Source: Cohnella baijiui (GTDB lineage: Bacteria > Bacillota > Bacilli > Paenibacillales > Paenibacillaceae). Taken from it: a DNA stretch of 64,000 nt. Below the pieces are notes generated by a model, which searched no databases, was not told the origin of the DNA, and saw only the letters and a list, made by a program, of their open reading frames with translations. The stretch lies in contig NZ_JAJFOW010000008.1 of assembly GCF_020731285.1 (NCBI RefSeq), positions 62,001 to 126,000 on the forward strand, read 5' to 3'. The translations under genes were made by a program, and so were the position numbers. Within the stretch, counting starts at the first letter, position 1. Each line of letters opens with the position of its first letter. This document shows positions 32,619 through 40,625 of the stretch, piece by piece.

Positions 32619-33800
32619 TCACCACCAACCCGGCGTCTTGAAATCATAAGGCGTAATCTTGGGAGTGCGGCGTACCGCCTCTTGAATGACTTGTTCCGCA
32701 TCCTCGGCATGAACGAGCCTGTCGAAGGTCTCGTTGTGATGGAAGGCGGGAATGTAGTTGGGGTACTGGTACGCGCCGTCTCGACCGTATTGCAGTTCGT
32801 TGTAGAAAATGGCATACATGGCGTCCGCCTTGTGGCCGCTTTGCTCCGCCGTCTTCCGATTTGCCGCCAGGTTCAGAACGGTCCACAGCTTGTCGACGTC
32901 TTCCCCCGGAAGAGCCAGCTTGCGGAGAAAAGCCCAGGCAAGTTCGCGATTGCGGCAAGTCGTAGAGATGCCATACCCATACACTTGGAAGATGTTTGAT
33001 TTAGGCTGCTTCTTGCCGCCAGGGAAACCCACGACTCCGAACTTTTCCTTCTGTTCTTTAGACATGGGTTTGATCGCCCAGTTGGCATCCAGATACATAG
33101 ACATTTTCTCATGAATGAAGCAAGCGATCCAGGAATCCTGCCCCACCTCCATCCTCGGCGACACGTCCTCGTCGATCAGGGACAAGTATTGCCGGAACCC
33201 TTCGATGGTCGAAGGATGGTTTAAATACCCTTCCAGTTCGACGCCGTCTTCCGATAGGAAAGATCCACCGCAATTCCAGACAACCGGTTCGACGTAGAGC
33301 ATATATCCGAAGCTCGTAAAGGCACCGTGCCGGATCACGTTTCCACCCTCATCCCGTACCGTCAACTTCCTCGCCGTATCCATGAAGTCCTCCCACGTCC
33401 ATCCGTCTTGCGGATACGGCAACCCCGCTTCGTCAAAATGCCGCTTGTTGTAGAAGACCCCGAGCGTCTCGGTCATGACCGGCAGCGCCCCGATCCGTCC
33501 GTTCGATTCGACGGACTGGGCGATGCGGGGAAAATAGTCGCGCATGTCGACCTTGTCTCGTTGGATAAACTCCCGCAGATCGGACAAGATCCCGGCGTCC
33601 AAGCATTGCCCCATGTTGGTGCCTTCCCATTCCACAATGTCCGGGCCTTCCCCGCTCGTGATTCTGCGAATCAACTCCGCTTTATTCGGTACGAGTTCCA
33701 GTACCACAGATACGTCCGGGTTCATCTTGCGGAATTGCTTGACCGCTTCCTGAATGACCGCCATCCGTTGATCGTCATGCGTACTGATGGTAAGCTTCAT
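32619..33800 (-). CDS. Leaderless family-1 solute-binding protein
   Basis: A 393-residue protein with the full fold of extracellular solute-binding proteins: MKLTISTHDDQRMAVIQEAV at the start, VKQFRKMNPDVSVVLELVPN, EGPDIVEWEGTNMGQCLDAG, GALPVMTETLGVFYNKRHF and GYGISTTCRNRELAWAFLRK. AGGAGG lies nine bases before the ATG at 33800. The open frame continues upstream to 33938 but adds no signal peptide and no helix-turn-helix. As encoded it should stay in the cytoplasm. It is directly followed by a WYL regulator, so a role as a cytosolic ligand sensor is the simplest inference. Confidence 0.85.
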   Translation of the reverse strand: MKLTISTHDDQRMAVIQEAVKQFRKMNPDVSVVLELVPNKAELIRRITSGEGPDIVEWEGTNMGQCLDAGILSDLREFIQRDKVDMRDYFPRIAQSVESNGRIGALPVMTETLGVFYNKRHFDEAGLPYPQDGWTWEDFMDTARKLTVRDEGGNVIRHGAFTSFGYMLYVEPVVWNCGGSFLSEDGVELEGYLNHPSTIEGFRQYLSLIDEDVSPRMEVGQDSWIACFIHEKMSMYLDANWAIKPMSKEQKEKFGVVGFPGGKKQPKSNIFQVYGYGISTTCRNRELAWAFLRKLALPGEDVDKLWTVLNLAANRKTAEQSGHKADAMYAIFYNELQYGRDGAYQYPNYIPAFHHNETFDRLVHAEDAEQVIQEAVRRTPKITPYDFKTPGWW

Positions 33801-34026
33801 TCCTATCGCCTCCTGAAGGTGTCTTGCCATTCCAGTATAGGATAGGTCCCCTGACATATCGTGTCCGACCGGAAAAATTAGCGAGTGAAAATGACGGACA
33901 CAAGCCGTTTGGCCGCATGGTCTACAATAATCACGCATAAGGCAATGAAGTAGTAACCAAATATATTTGATTTAAGGAAGATCTTCATATGTTTCTTCAT
34001 AGGGGTTGCGGAAGGAATTCTACATG

Positions 34027-34070
34027 ATTCAATATGAGGTATTGAATATATAATAAAATACTTATATAAT
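34027..34070 (+). promoter_or_regulatory. ars operon promoter and ArsR operator
   Basis: TTGAAT (34042-34047) and TATAAT (34065-34070) are 17 bases apart. The perfect inverted repeat ATTCAATA-N5-TATTGAAT (34027-34047) covers the -35. The layout is typical for ArsR repression relieved by arsenite. Confidence 0.85.
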
Positions 34071-34113
34071 GATCCCGACTAAGGATCTGGATGTTCTGAA
34101 GGGAGCGAACACA

Positions 34114-34440
34114 ATGGTTACTACCACGATTTCCATTGATGAAATGGCGGAAACCTTAAAATTGCTCGCCCACCCCATGAGGCTGACCATAATGGCGTTG
34201 TTAAAGGAAAAGGAAATGTGCGTATGCGATATCGTAGATATCCTTGAGACGACACAGCCAAATGCCAGTCAGCATCTGAAAAAACTAAAAGGCGGGGGCT
34301 TGATCAATGAGACTCGGCGCAGTCAATGGATTTTTTATTCTTTAAGCGTGGAAGATAAGCCTTATTTAAAAGAAATCATCGAACAACTCCCTTCCATGCG
34401 GGGGAAAATACAGTCACTTCATTGTAATGATTGCTGTTAA
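34114..34440 (+). CDS. arsR: ArsR family arsenite-responsive repressor
   Basis: A 108-residue winged-helix repressor. The metal site KEMCVCDIVDIL in the recognition region matches the ELCVCDL signature of arsenite sensors. ETTQPNASQHLKKLKGGGLI is the DNA-reading helix. A C-terminal HCNDCC cluster adds further thiols. The ATG at 34114 is preceded by GAAGGGAG. The upstream in-frame ATG at 34069 overlaps the -10 and is rejected. It represses the four-gene ars operon until As(III) binds. Confidence 0.93.
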   Translation: MVTTTISIDEMAETLKLLAHPMRLTIMALLKEKEMCVCDIVDILETTQPNASQHLKKLKGGGLINETRRSQWIFYSLSVEDKPYLKEIIEQLPSMRGKIQSLHCNDCC

Positions 34441-34453
34441 CTAGGAGGCAGTT

Positions 34454-35746
34454 ATGCTCGCGGTCGCTTCGCTCATCTTTATAGTTACGCTTGTATTTGT
34501 CATTTGGCAGCCCAAGGGACTTAACATTGGGTGGTCCGCATGCGGCGGAGCAATCATTGCTTTAATCTGTGGTGTGGTGAATTTTAACGACGTTTGGGAT
34601 GTCACCCAGATCGTGTGGAACGCGACGCTCGCATTCGTCGCTGTTATTCTGATCTCTCTGATTTTGGACGAAATCGGATTTTTCGAATGGGCGGCGCTGC
34701 ATATGGCGCGGTTTGCAAAAGGGAATGGCAATCTAATGTTCGTATATGTCATTCTGCTCGGAGCTGCGGTTGCCGCGTTCTTCGCGAATGATGGAGCAGC
34801 CTTGATTCTAACGCCAATCGTATTGGCAATGGTCCGTGCTCTGAAGTTCGATGAACGCATGATTCTTCCGTTTATTATGGCGAGTGGATTCATCTCGGAC
34901 ACAGCCTCCCTGCCTTTGGTCGTTAGTAACCTGGTCAACATCGTTTCGTCGGACTTTTTCGGCGTCGGGTTCGTGGAATATGCGAGCCGCATGATCATCC
35001 CTACCCTCTTCTCAATCGCTGCAAGCTTGCTGGTGCTCATCATGTTCTTCAAACGAAGTATTCCTAAGCAGATCAACTTAAGTCAGCTCAAAACGCCTAG
35101 AGCGGCCATCAAGGATATGCGGTTGTTTAAGATCGCTTGGTTCGTATTAGGCGTATTATTCGCCGCATATCTGTTAAGCGAGTTCATCCATGTTCCGGTT
35201 TCCATTATTGCCGGCGTTGCTGCCCTTGCGTTTCTTTTGCTGGCCCGTCAAAGCAGTGAGATTCACACCTGGAAGCTTGTTAAAGGGGCTCCTTGGGCGG
35301 TCGTGACCTTCTCCATTGGGATGTACGTTGTCGTTTACGGACTACGGAATGTGGGCCTTACAAACGAACTGGGAGCGGTGTATAAGTGGCTTGGAGAGCA
35401 AGGTTTGTTCGTGGCTACGATAGGTTCCGGTTTTGTCGCTGCGATCCTCTCCTCCATCATGAACAACATGCCGACGGTTATGATCAACGCGCTGGCGATC
35501 GACGGGACCAACCCCACCGGCGTCATCCGCGAAGCGCTGATCTATGCCAACGTCATCGGGTCGGATCTGGGACCGAAGATTACACCAATCGGTTCGCTCG
35601 CTACGCTGCTTTGGCTGCATGTCTTATCCAGCAAAGGCGTAAAGATCACCTGGGGTGCTTATTTCAAAACGGGTATCGTTCTTACGGTCCCTGTCTTGTT
35701 CATTACGCTCGCGGGATTGTTTTTATGGCTTAAAGTCGTCGGTTAA
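34454..35746 (+). CDS. arsB: ArsB-type arsenite efflux permease
   Basis: A 430-residue membrane protein with about 12 hydrophobic segments. Family landmarks are LSAFVAV-like [40 protein letters not shown], and [20 protein letters not shown] followed by [20 protein letters not shown], which is highly conserved in ArsB. It exports arsenite, driven by membrane potential. AGGAGG lies before the ATG, 13 bases after arsR. It is one of two arsenite pumps in this operon. Confidence 0.95.
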   Translation: MLAVASLIFIVTLVFVIWQPKGLNIGWSACGGAIIALICGVVNFNDVWDVTQIVWNATLAFVAVILISLILDEIGFFEWAALHMARFAKGNGNLMFVYVILLGAAVAAFFANDGAALILTPIVLAMVRALKFDERMILPFIMASGFISDTASLPLVVSNLVNIVSSDFFGVGFVEYASRMIIPTLFSIAASLLVLIMFFKRSIPKQINLSQLKTPRAAIKDMRLFKIAWFVLGVLFAAYLLSEFIHVPVSIIAGVAALAFLLLARQSSEIHTWKLVKGAPWAVVTFSIGMYVVVYGLRNVGLTNELGAVYKWLGEQGLFVATIGSGFVAAILSSIMNNMPTVMINALAIDGTNPTGVIREALIYANVIGSDLGPKITPIGSLATLLWLHVLSSKGVKITWGAYFKTGIVLTVPVLFITLAGLFLWLKVVG

Positions 35747-35773
35747 AACGATATTTCAAAGGAGCTAACTATC

Positions 35774-36199
35774 ATGGAAAACAAACCACTCGTCTATTTC
35801 TTGTGCACCGGCAACTCTTGCCGCAGTCAAATCGCGGATGGATTCTTAAAAGCACTAGGCGGAGAGAAGTACGAAGTCAAAAGCGCTGGACTCGAGGCGC
35901 ATGGCTTGAATCCGCGTGCCGTTCAAGTGATGAAAGAAGTCGGCGTTGATATAAGCCACAACTCTTCGGATGTGATTGATCCCGAAACCTTGAATCGTGC
36001 TGCGTACGTCATTACATTGTGCGGTCATGCAGATGAACACTGCCCGGTCATCATGAATCCGAACGTCATCAAATGGCATTGGGGCTTTGGGGATCCGGCC
36101 AAGGCATCGGGCACTGAAGAGGAAATAATGGAGCAATTTCGTGCAGTTCGCGACGCCATTAAGGTACGGATCGAGCAGTTCGTTTATAAGGGGAAATAA
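35774..36199 (+). CDS. arsC: Arsenate reductase, thioredoxin-coupled type
   Basis: A 141-residue enzyme of the low-molecular-weight phosphatase fold that reduces arsenate to arsenite. The P-loop [14 protein letters not shown] holds Cys11 and Cys16. The resolving redox pair lies in [11 protein letters not shown] (Cys83 and Cys90). This is the full Cys set of the Bacillus/Staphylococcus class, which uses thioredoxin. AAGGAG precedes the ATG. The product arsenite is exported by the pumps encoded before and after it. Confidence 0.96.
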   Translation: MENKPLVYFLCTGNSCRSQIADGFLKALGGEKYEVKSAGLEAHGLNPRAVQVMKEVGVDISHNSSDVIDPETLNRAAYVITLCGHADEHCPVIMNPNVIKWHWGFGDPAKASGTEEEIMEQFRAVRDAIKVRIEQFVYKGK

Positions 36200-36201
36200 C
36201 A

Positions 36202-36264
36202 ATGGCCGTGATAAATAAATCCGTTGGGCTTATTCCCTTACCTGAGCGCATTGTTGCGTTTTGA
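36202..36264 (+). CDS. Possible 20-residue peptide between arsC and the second pump
   Basis: A short frame, MAVINKSVGLIPLPERIVAF, follows arsC with AAGGGGA eight bases upstream. It may be the remnant of a gene or a leader peptide for the downstream pump. I do not recognise it. Confidence 0.3.
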   Translation: MAVINKSVGLIPLPERIVAF

Positions 36265-36284
36265 GGTGAAATGAGGAGAGAAAA

Positions 36285-37250
36285 TTGAGTTTCAGAGAGC
36301 AATTAGAAAAGAATCAAGTATGGCTTTATGCATGCGTACTCCCTTTTGCTGCTGGTATAGGTTTGTTATGGCCCAATGCCACCGCAAATTTAGATCCCTT
36401 TATTTCGTTCGTACTTGCCATTCTCATGTATGGGATGTTTGCACAAATACCGTTTTTTCGCTTAAGAGAAGCACGATCCAACCGAAAGTTTATTTATGCG
36501 CTTCTCATTGTGAATTACATAGCCGTCCCGATTATCGTTTGGGGGCTAACGCGCTTTCTTCCAGCCGATCCGGCCTTATTATTAGGTGTTTTTCTGGTTT
36601 TGCTTACGCCGTGCATTGATTACGTCATTGTCTTTACACATCTGGGCCGTGGTGATGCAAAACTCGTCTTAATTTCAACTCCATTACTCTTTGTTACCCA
36701 GATGCTTTTACTACCGTTTTATTTATGGGCTTTTATGGGGAAGCAAGCAGCAGAAATCATGAGTGTCAAACCGTTTCTTGAAGCATTTATTGAACTCATT
36801 GTGCTTCCGCTGCTACTTGCTCTACTAACTCAATTGTGGGCGAAACGGCAACCACTCGGCACGCGTATCCTTGATACCACTTCCTGGCTTCCAGTACCTT
36901 TTATGGCATTAACTCTTTTTGTGATCGTTGCATCACAAATTTCTAAACTGTATACCTCATTTGAATTCATTAGCCGTGTGATCCCGATTTATGCAGCGTA
37001 TATGGTAATTGCACCGGTTGTTGCACGCATCGTTTCCCGTCTTTTCCGTTTAGAAATCGGAGCTGGGCGAGCCTTAATCTTCAGCGCTGGTACACGCAAC
37101 TCTCTTGCCGTTCTCCCTTTTGCGTTGGCTTTACCTGAACCGATAAACGGATTAGTGTCAGCTGTTATTGTAACGCAAACAGTCATTGAACTGATTGGGG
37201 AACTAATTTATATTCGTTTGGTACCGAATGTATTAATGAAAGAAACCTGA
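36285..37250 (+). CDS. ACR3-like arsenite transporter (arsenic resistance protein)
   Basis: A 321-residue membrane protein of the bile acid:Na+ symporter / ACR3 superfamily with about ten hydrophobic helices. The signature cysteine segment LVLLTPCIDYVIVFTHLG in helix 4 and the glycine-containing GAGRALIFSAGTRNSLAVLP in helix 9 fit arsenic pumps. It uses a TTG start at 36285 after AGGAGAG. Its codon use is visibly more AT-rich at third positions than arsB and arsC, which suggests a separate origin. It would export arsenite in addition to ArsB. Confidence 0.87.
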   Translation: MSFREQLEKNQVWLYACVLPFAAGIGLLWPNATANLDPFISFVLAILMYGMFAQIPFFRLREARSNRKFIYALLIVNYIAVPIIVWGLTRFLPADPALLLGVFLVLLTPCIDYVIVFTHLGRGDAKLVLISTPLLFVTQMLLLPFYLWAFMGKQAAEIMSVKPFLEAFIELIVLPLLLALLTQLWAKRQPLGTRILDTTSWLPVPFMALTLFVIVASQISKLYTSFEFISRVIPIYAAYMVIAPVVARIVSRLFRLEIGAGRALIFSAGTRNSLAVLPFALALPEPINGLVSAVIVTQTVIELIGELIYIRLVPNVLMKET

Positions 37251-37478
37251 TTTGTTCAGTTCAACAACCCGCACAGCATTCCTTGCTTTCCAATGCTGCA
37301 GGATTTTGATACTCACCCCGGACATTAATGCTCGATACTCCGAATGAATGAAGTGACATCGCAACCCCCGACTATGGCACATTATGTAAGGGCCATGTTA
37401 ACCGCATACAACCCCTGAGCAAGTTCGAATATGATGTTCCAATAAATTCCCCGAAAGGAGGCGACTTGTCCACTGAAC

Positions 37479-37897
37479 ATGAAAATAAAGAAAATGATCC
37501 GTGGCAAAAGGATCGTCGGTGTAGGTGCCAGGAGAGTGGTTTATGATCTTGGGAATGGCTATGTTCTAAAAAAATCGAAATCAAGATATGGGGTTAAAAG
37601 TAATAAAAGAGAAGTGATGATGTTCAAATTTGCGCATCCGAGGATCAAAAAACATCTAGGTCGGATTCAGAAATATGACAAAAGGTATAGTTGGTTGAAA
37701 ATGAAATATTATACTTACCATTTCAAGAAAACAAAAAAAATATGCGGAAACTCTATCAAATGAAATCAAAATTCAGAAGATTCGGGGTTATCCCGTACGA
37801 AGTTACAAGAAACAATGGAATACCCAACTATGGGAATATACGTAAGAAGCGCAGTCGAATTGTTGTCATTGACTACGGGAATTTTAGATGGCGCTAA
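37479..37897 (+). pseudogene. Kinase-like small protein broken by a frameshift at an A8 run
   Basis: Two plus-strand frames join into one protein of about 138 residues. The first (37479-37763) has VGVGARRVVYDLGNGYVLKK, a glycine-rich loop with VLKK like a nucleotide-binding site, and REVMMFKFAHPRIKKHLGRI. The second (from 37742) has MRKLYQMKSKFRRFGVIPYE and RIVVIDYGNFRWR, like a catalytic-loop D-x-G. The frames are offset by -1 at the eight-adenine run 37733-37740, and nine adenines would restore the frame. It resembles small protein-kinase-like proteins of Bacillales. Whether it is broken, a sequencing error, or read through by slippage cannot be told. The start is uncertain: AAAGGAGG lies 17 bases before the ATG. 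Confidence 0.65.
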
Positions 37898-37935
37898 GTA
37901 ACCCACGAATCCTGCGAATTCATAATCCCTCGACA

Positions 37936-37958
37936 AACCCGGCCAGATCGGCCGGGTT
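37936..37958. terminator. Probable terminator downstream of the glutaredoxin gene
   Basis: A perfect nine-base stem AACCCGGCC / GGCCGGGTT with a five-base loop lies between the convergent kinase-like gene and the glutaredoxin gene. The T tracts are weak on both sides. Confidence 0.65.
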
Positions 37959-37963
37959 CGCGT

Positions 37964-38203
37964 TTATTTCAATAGGTTGGTTATTTCATGAAGATGATCG
38001 GCAAAGCCGACAAATACCTTTTCTCCGATCACTAATGTGGGAACGACTTGTTTTCCCGTCAAGTTCCAAACCTCTTCTGCATACTTCACATCTTCTTCAC
38101 AGTTGAAATCCGTGAAGGGGATCTGATGTTCTTTGAAATAGCGTTTGGCAAAGTTGCAGTCGCTGCAGGATGGGATCGTATAAATTTTAACCTGTTCCTT
38201 CAT
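37964..38203 (-). CDS. Glutaredoxin family protein
   Basis: A 79-residue thioredoxin-fold protein with the redox site IPSCSDCNFAKRYF (C-x-x-C), the cis-proline segment GKQVVPTLVIGE and a C-terminal glycine pattern VFVGFADHLHE. It reduces disulfides or mixed disulfides. It is the last gene of an operon with an MFS transporter and a nitrite/sulfite-reductase-like protein. The CSDC active site differs from the classic CPYC; many small Firmicute glutaredoxins vary here. Confidence 0.9.
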   Translation of the reverse strand: MKEQVKIYTIPSCSDCNFAKRYFKEHQIPFTDFNCEEDVKYAEEVWNLTGKQVVPTLVIGEKVFVGFADHLHEITNLLK

Positions 38204-38235
38204 GTTAAGTACGCTCCTTTGCTCACTCAGACTCC

Positions 38236-38856
38236 TTAACCTGCGATTTGCTGCAGCTGTTCAAGCGAAACCCGCTCCACGAATTTGCTAAACTTTTCTT
38301 TGCCATTCGCATGTTCTTTATAGTAATCGATAATGGCGGTAATGGCAGGAACGAGTCGGTCTTCCGTAACTCCGGATACAAGCAACTGGGCAAAGGCTGT
38401 TTTAAGCCCTTTCGGTTCCCCGCCGACATAGATATCAAACCGCTCGCGCATTTTGACAACGCCGATATCCTTAATTAACGGTTCGCTGGTGCCTAGCGCG
38501 CATCCCGCGTAACCAATCTTCAGCGGTGTAGGCGTTTCAATGCCGGCGATTGCTTGGTTTAACGATTTTGCCGTTTCGAGTCCCGCTATGTCTGCCCCTT
38601 TACAAAAATTGCAAGCAATCAGACTCTTGGTCGCGAAACCCGCCGGATACACTTCCAGACCGTTACGCTCAAGTTCATCTTTGATGGCCTCTAGCTCTTC
38701 TGCGGAAACGGCTGCGTAGAGTTGTTTGAATGAGGTCATTTCGATTTTGGCATCGGCACCAACAACGGATCCGATTTTCACTAGCTGATCCGGCGTGAAT
38801 AAGCTGCCGCCAAGTTGAATCGAGGGGCTTATGGCTATTTTTAATGTTTCCCCCAT
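38236..38856 (-). CDS. Small nitrite/sulfite reductase ferredoxin-like protein
   Basis: A 206-residue protein resembling half of a siroheme-Fe4S4 nitrite/sulfite reductase (N-terminal ferrodoxin-like half-domain SLFTPDQLVKIGSVVGADAK and the cluster region). Only three cluster-type cysteines are present: ACNFCKGAD (Cys82 and Cys85) and GYAGCALGTSEP (Cys119). The usual fourth cysteine, four residues after Cys119, is Thr123, so the siroheme-bridging ligand appears lost. AGGAGG lies before the ATG at 38856. The gene is between an MFS transporter and a glutaredoxin. A sulfur or nitrogen-oxide role is possible but not shown. Confidence 0.75.
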   Translation of the reverse strand: MGETLKIAISPSIQLGGSLFTPDQLVKIGSVVGADAKIEMTSFKQLYAAVSAEELEAIKDELERNGLEVYPAGFATKSLIACNFCKGADIAGLETAKSLNQAIAGIETPTPLKIGYAGCALGTSEPLIKDIGVVKMRERFDIYVGGEPKGLKTAFAQLLVSGVTEDRLVPAITAIIDYYKEHANGKEKFSKFVERVSLEQLQQIAG

Positions 38857-38908
38857 GGGTATCCTCCTCAAATTGAATAAACGTACTTTGGCCGGAGAAG
38901 TAGCGAAT

Positions 38909-40354
38909 CTACATGGCGACGGTTCCGCTTTGCTCTTCTGGTTTTGGCGAACGGATAAACAGGAGAGCTAAAATTGCTCCTGCAAGGGCAACGATTCCGG
39001 ACCAGAAAAAGGCTTTATGGAAACCGGCATTTAATGCGATTAAGGAGTCGACACCGATTTGGGTTGCCGTCACTCGCGAAGCGATCGCCACCATGATGGC
39101 CAGACTAATGGCCGATCCGATCTGATAGCTCGTATTGGCAAGTCCGGAAGCCAGCCCCGCCTCTTCCGGTTTGGCCCCTGACATGGCTGCCATCGTTGCC
39201 GGGATATAGGCAAGCGCCATTCCCAAGGCCCCTAATAAGGATGCCGGGAGTACATGGCTAACGAAGGTTCCATTAACAGGCGTATTTCCGGAGAAGATGA
39301 GCATCGATGCCCCAAGCGCAAAGAGTCCCATGACCAAATTCGCTTTCATACCAAATTTGCCAATTAATTTTCCCGTTATGAACATCATAAAGACGGCAAT
39401 GAGAATGGTCATGGGAAGCAAGGCGACACCACCCGCGAACGCGGAAAATTTCAGGACTTGCTGCATGTAAAGATTGAGGAAATACCAAAGCGGTATCCAG
39501 CCTCCGGATAGCAGCATAAGCGCGATATTGCCGGCTGCCAGATTGTGGGCTTTAAAAATTCGAAGCGGGACAAGCGGTTCTTTTTTAACGGTTTGAATGA
39601 TAAGGAAAAGGATGAAAAGAGCCGCACCCAATATGATTGTCCCTAAAGTGGATGCCGATCCCCACCCATTGTGTTCCGCCGTTACAATGCCGTAGACAAC
39701 CAGGACCAAAGCTGTTGTAACGAAAATAGCCCCCACGACGTCGATGCTCCCTTTTCTGCGTATTCCTTTCGACAATAATGCGGGAGCCAGGAGGAGTGCC
39801 AATCCTCCGACGGGCACATTGATTAAAAACGTCCATTTCCAACTCAGCCACTCGGTAATCACGCCGCCGAGAAACACGCCGGCTGATCCTCCGGCTGCAG
39901 CGGAAGCTCCCCAGAAACCCAAAGCCTTGCCCAATTCCTTCGGGTTTCCGCTAAACAACATCATGACGATCGTTAGTGCCGACGGCGCGATCAAGGCGGA
40001 ACCGAAACCCTGCAATGCGCGGCCTATATTCAGTGCCATATCACTCCAAGCCAGACCTGCAAGCAAGGAAGCTAAAGTCAGGATGGCAAACCCCCACATG
40101 AAGATGCTGCGTTGACCGAATATATCGGACAATCTTCCACCGAGCAGCAGCAGTCCGCCAAAGAAAATGACATAAGCATTAAATACCCACTGCAAATTTT
40201 CCTGCGTATAGCCAAGCGCTTCTTTAATGGCCGGCAAGGCGACCCCGATAATCGAGGTATCCATAATCACCATAAAATTGGCAAGACACAGCAGCGCCAA
40301 GGCTCGCCAACGTCTTGGATCGGTTTGTGGTAAAGCCCGAGAATGAGCAGACAT
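38909..40354 (-). CDS. MFS transporter, DHA2 family (14 TM)
   Basis: A 481-residue antiporter. Helix 1 carries NFMVIMDTSIIGVALPAIKE. Next come LQWVFNAYVIFFGGLLLLGG, motif A GRLSDIFGQRSIFMWG, and motif C-like GASAAAGGSAGVFLGGVITE. GGAGG is well placed before the ATG. It is the first gene of an operon with the nitrite/sulfite-reductase-like protein and a glutaredoxin. Its promoter holds a C-tract element like CsoR-family operators, so its substrate may be a reactive sulfur species, an aldehyde or a metal-related compound rather than a drug. Confidence 0.93.
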   Translation of the reverse strand: MSAHSRALPQTDPRRWRALALLCLANFMVIMDTSIIGVALPAIKEALGYTQENLQWVFNAYVIFFGGLLLLGGRLSDIFGQRSIFMWGFAILTLASLLAGLAWSDMALNIGRALQGFGSALIAPSALTIVMMLFSGNPKELGKALGFWGASAAAGGSAGVFLGGVITEWLSWKWTFLINVPVGGLALLLAPALLSKGIRRKGSIDVVGAIFVTTALVLVVYGIVTAEHNGWGSASTLGTIILGAALFILFLIIQTVKKEPLVPLRIFKAHNLAAGNIALMLLSGGWIPLWYFLNLYMQQVLKFSAFAGGVALLPMTILIAVFMMFITGKLIGKFGMKANLVMGLFALGASMLIFSGNTPVNGTFVSHVLPASLLGALGMALAYIPATMAAMSGAKPEEAGLASGLANTSYQIGSAISLAIMVAIASRVTATQIGVDSLIALNAGFHKAFFWSGIVALAGAILALLFIRSPKPEEQSGTVAM

Positions 40355-40471
40355 GTTAAATCCTCCACCTTATCAAAGTTCTCCGTAGGATTTCACCAGG
40401 TGTTATATGCTCGTGACGGCCGTCATTAAACGAGCTTGCTAAGAAGTCAATGATTTCCGGAGCGTGCCTTG

Positions 40472-40502
40472 ATTATAGTATAGCCCCCCACCCTATTGTC
40501 AA
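40472..40502 (-). promoter_or_regulatory. Promoter with CsoR/CstR/FrmR-like operator
   Basis: On the minus strand TTGACA (40502-40497) and TATAAT (40477-40472) are separated by 19 bases. The spacer contains ATAGCCCCCCACCCTAT in plus orientation (40480-40496): a C6 tract flanked by ATAG and CTAT. C/G tracts flanked by AT-rich inverted arms are the hallmark of the CsoR/RcnR/FrmR/CstR repressor family. No gene for such a repressor lies in the window. Confidence 0.6.
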
Positions 40503-40565
40503 GTTGTTTATTCCCATGGACACTCGTTAAAGTTAGGGTCCATAGGCACGTATCGAAATAGATAC

Positions 40566-40597
40566 AAAAAAGCGACGCCAGGTTCCGACGTCACTTT
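40566..40597 (-). terminator. Terminator of the ECF sigma operon
   Basis: On the minus strand AAAGTGACG and CGTCGCTTT form a stem (one G-T pair) that is followed by TTTTTTG. It lies 29 bases after the stop at 40626. Confidence 0.8.
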
Positions 40598-40625
40598 GAT
40601 GCCCGTTCGTTTGAAGTGATTCGAT

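Noticed and set aside
33801..33938. Longer N-terminus that might give the binding protein a signal peptide
   Set aside because: The added residues are not hydrophobic enough and contain no lipobox, and AGGAGG marks the ATG at 33800.
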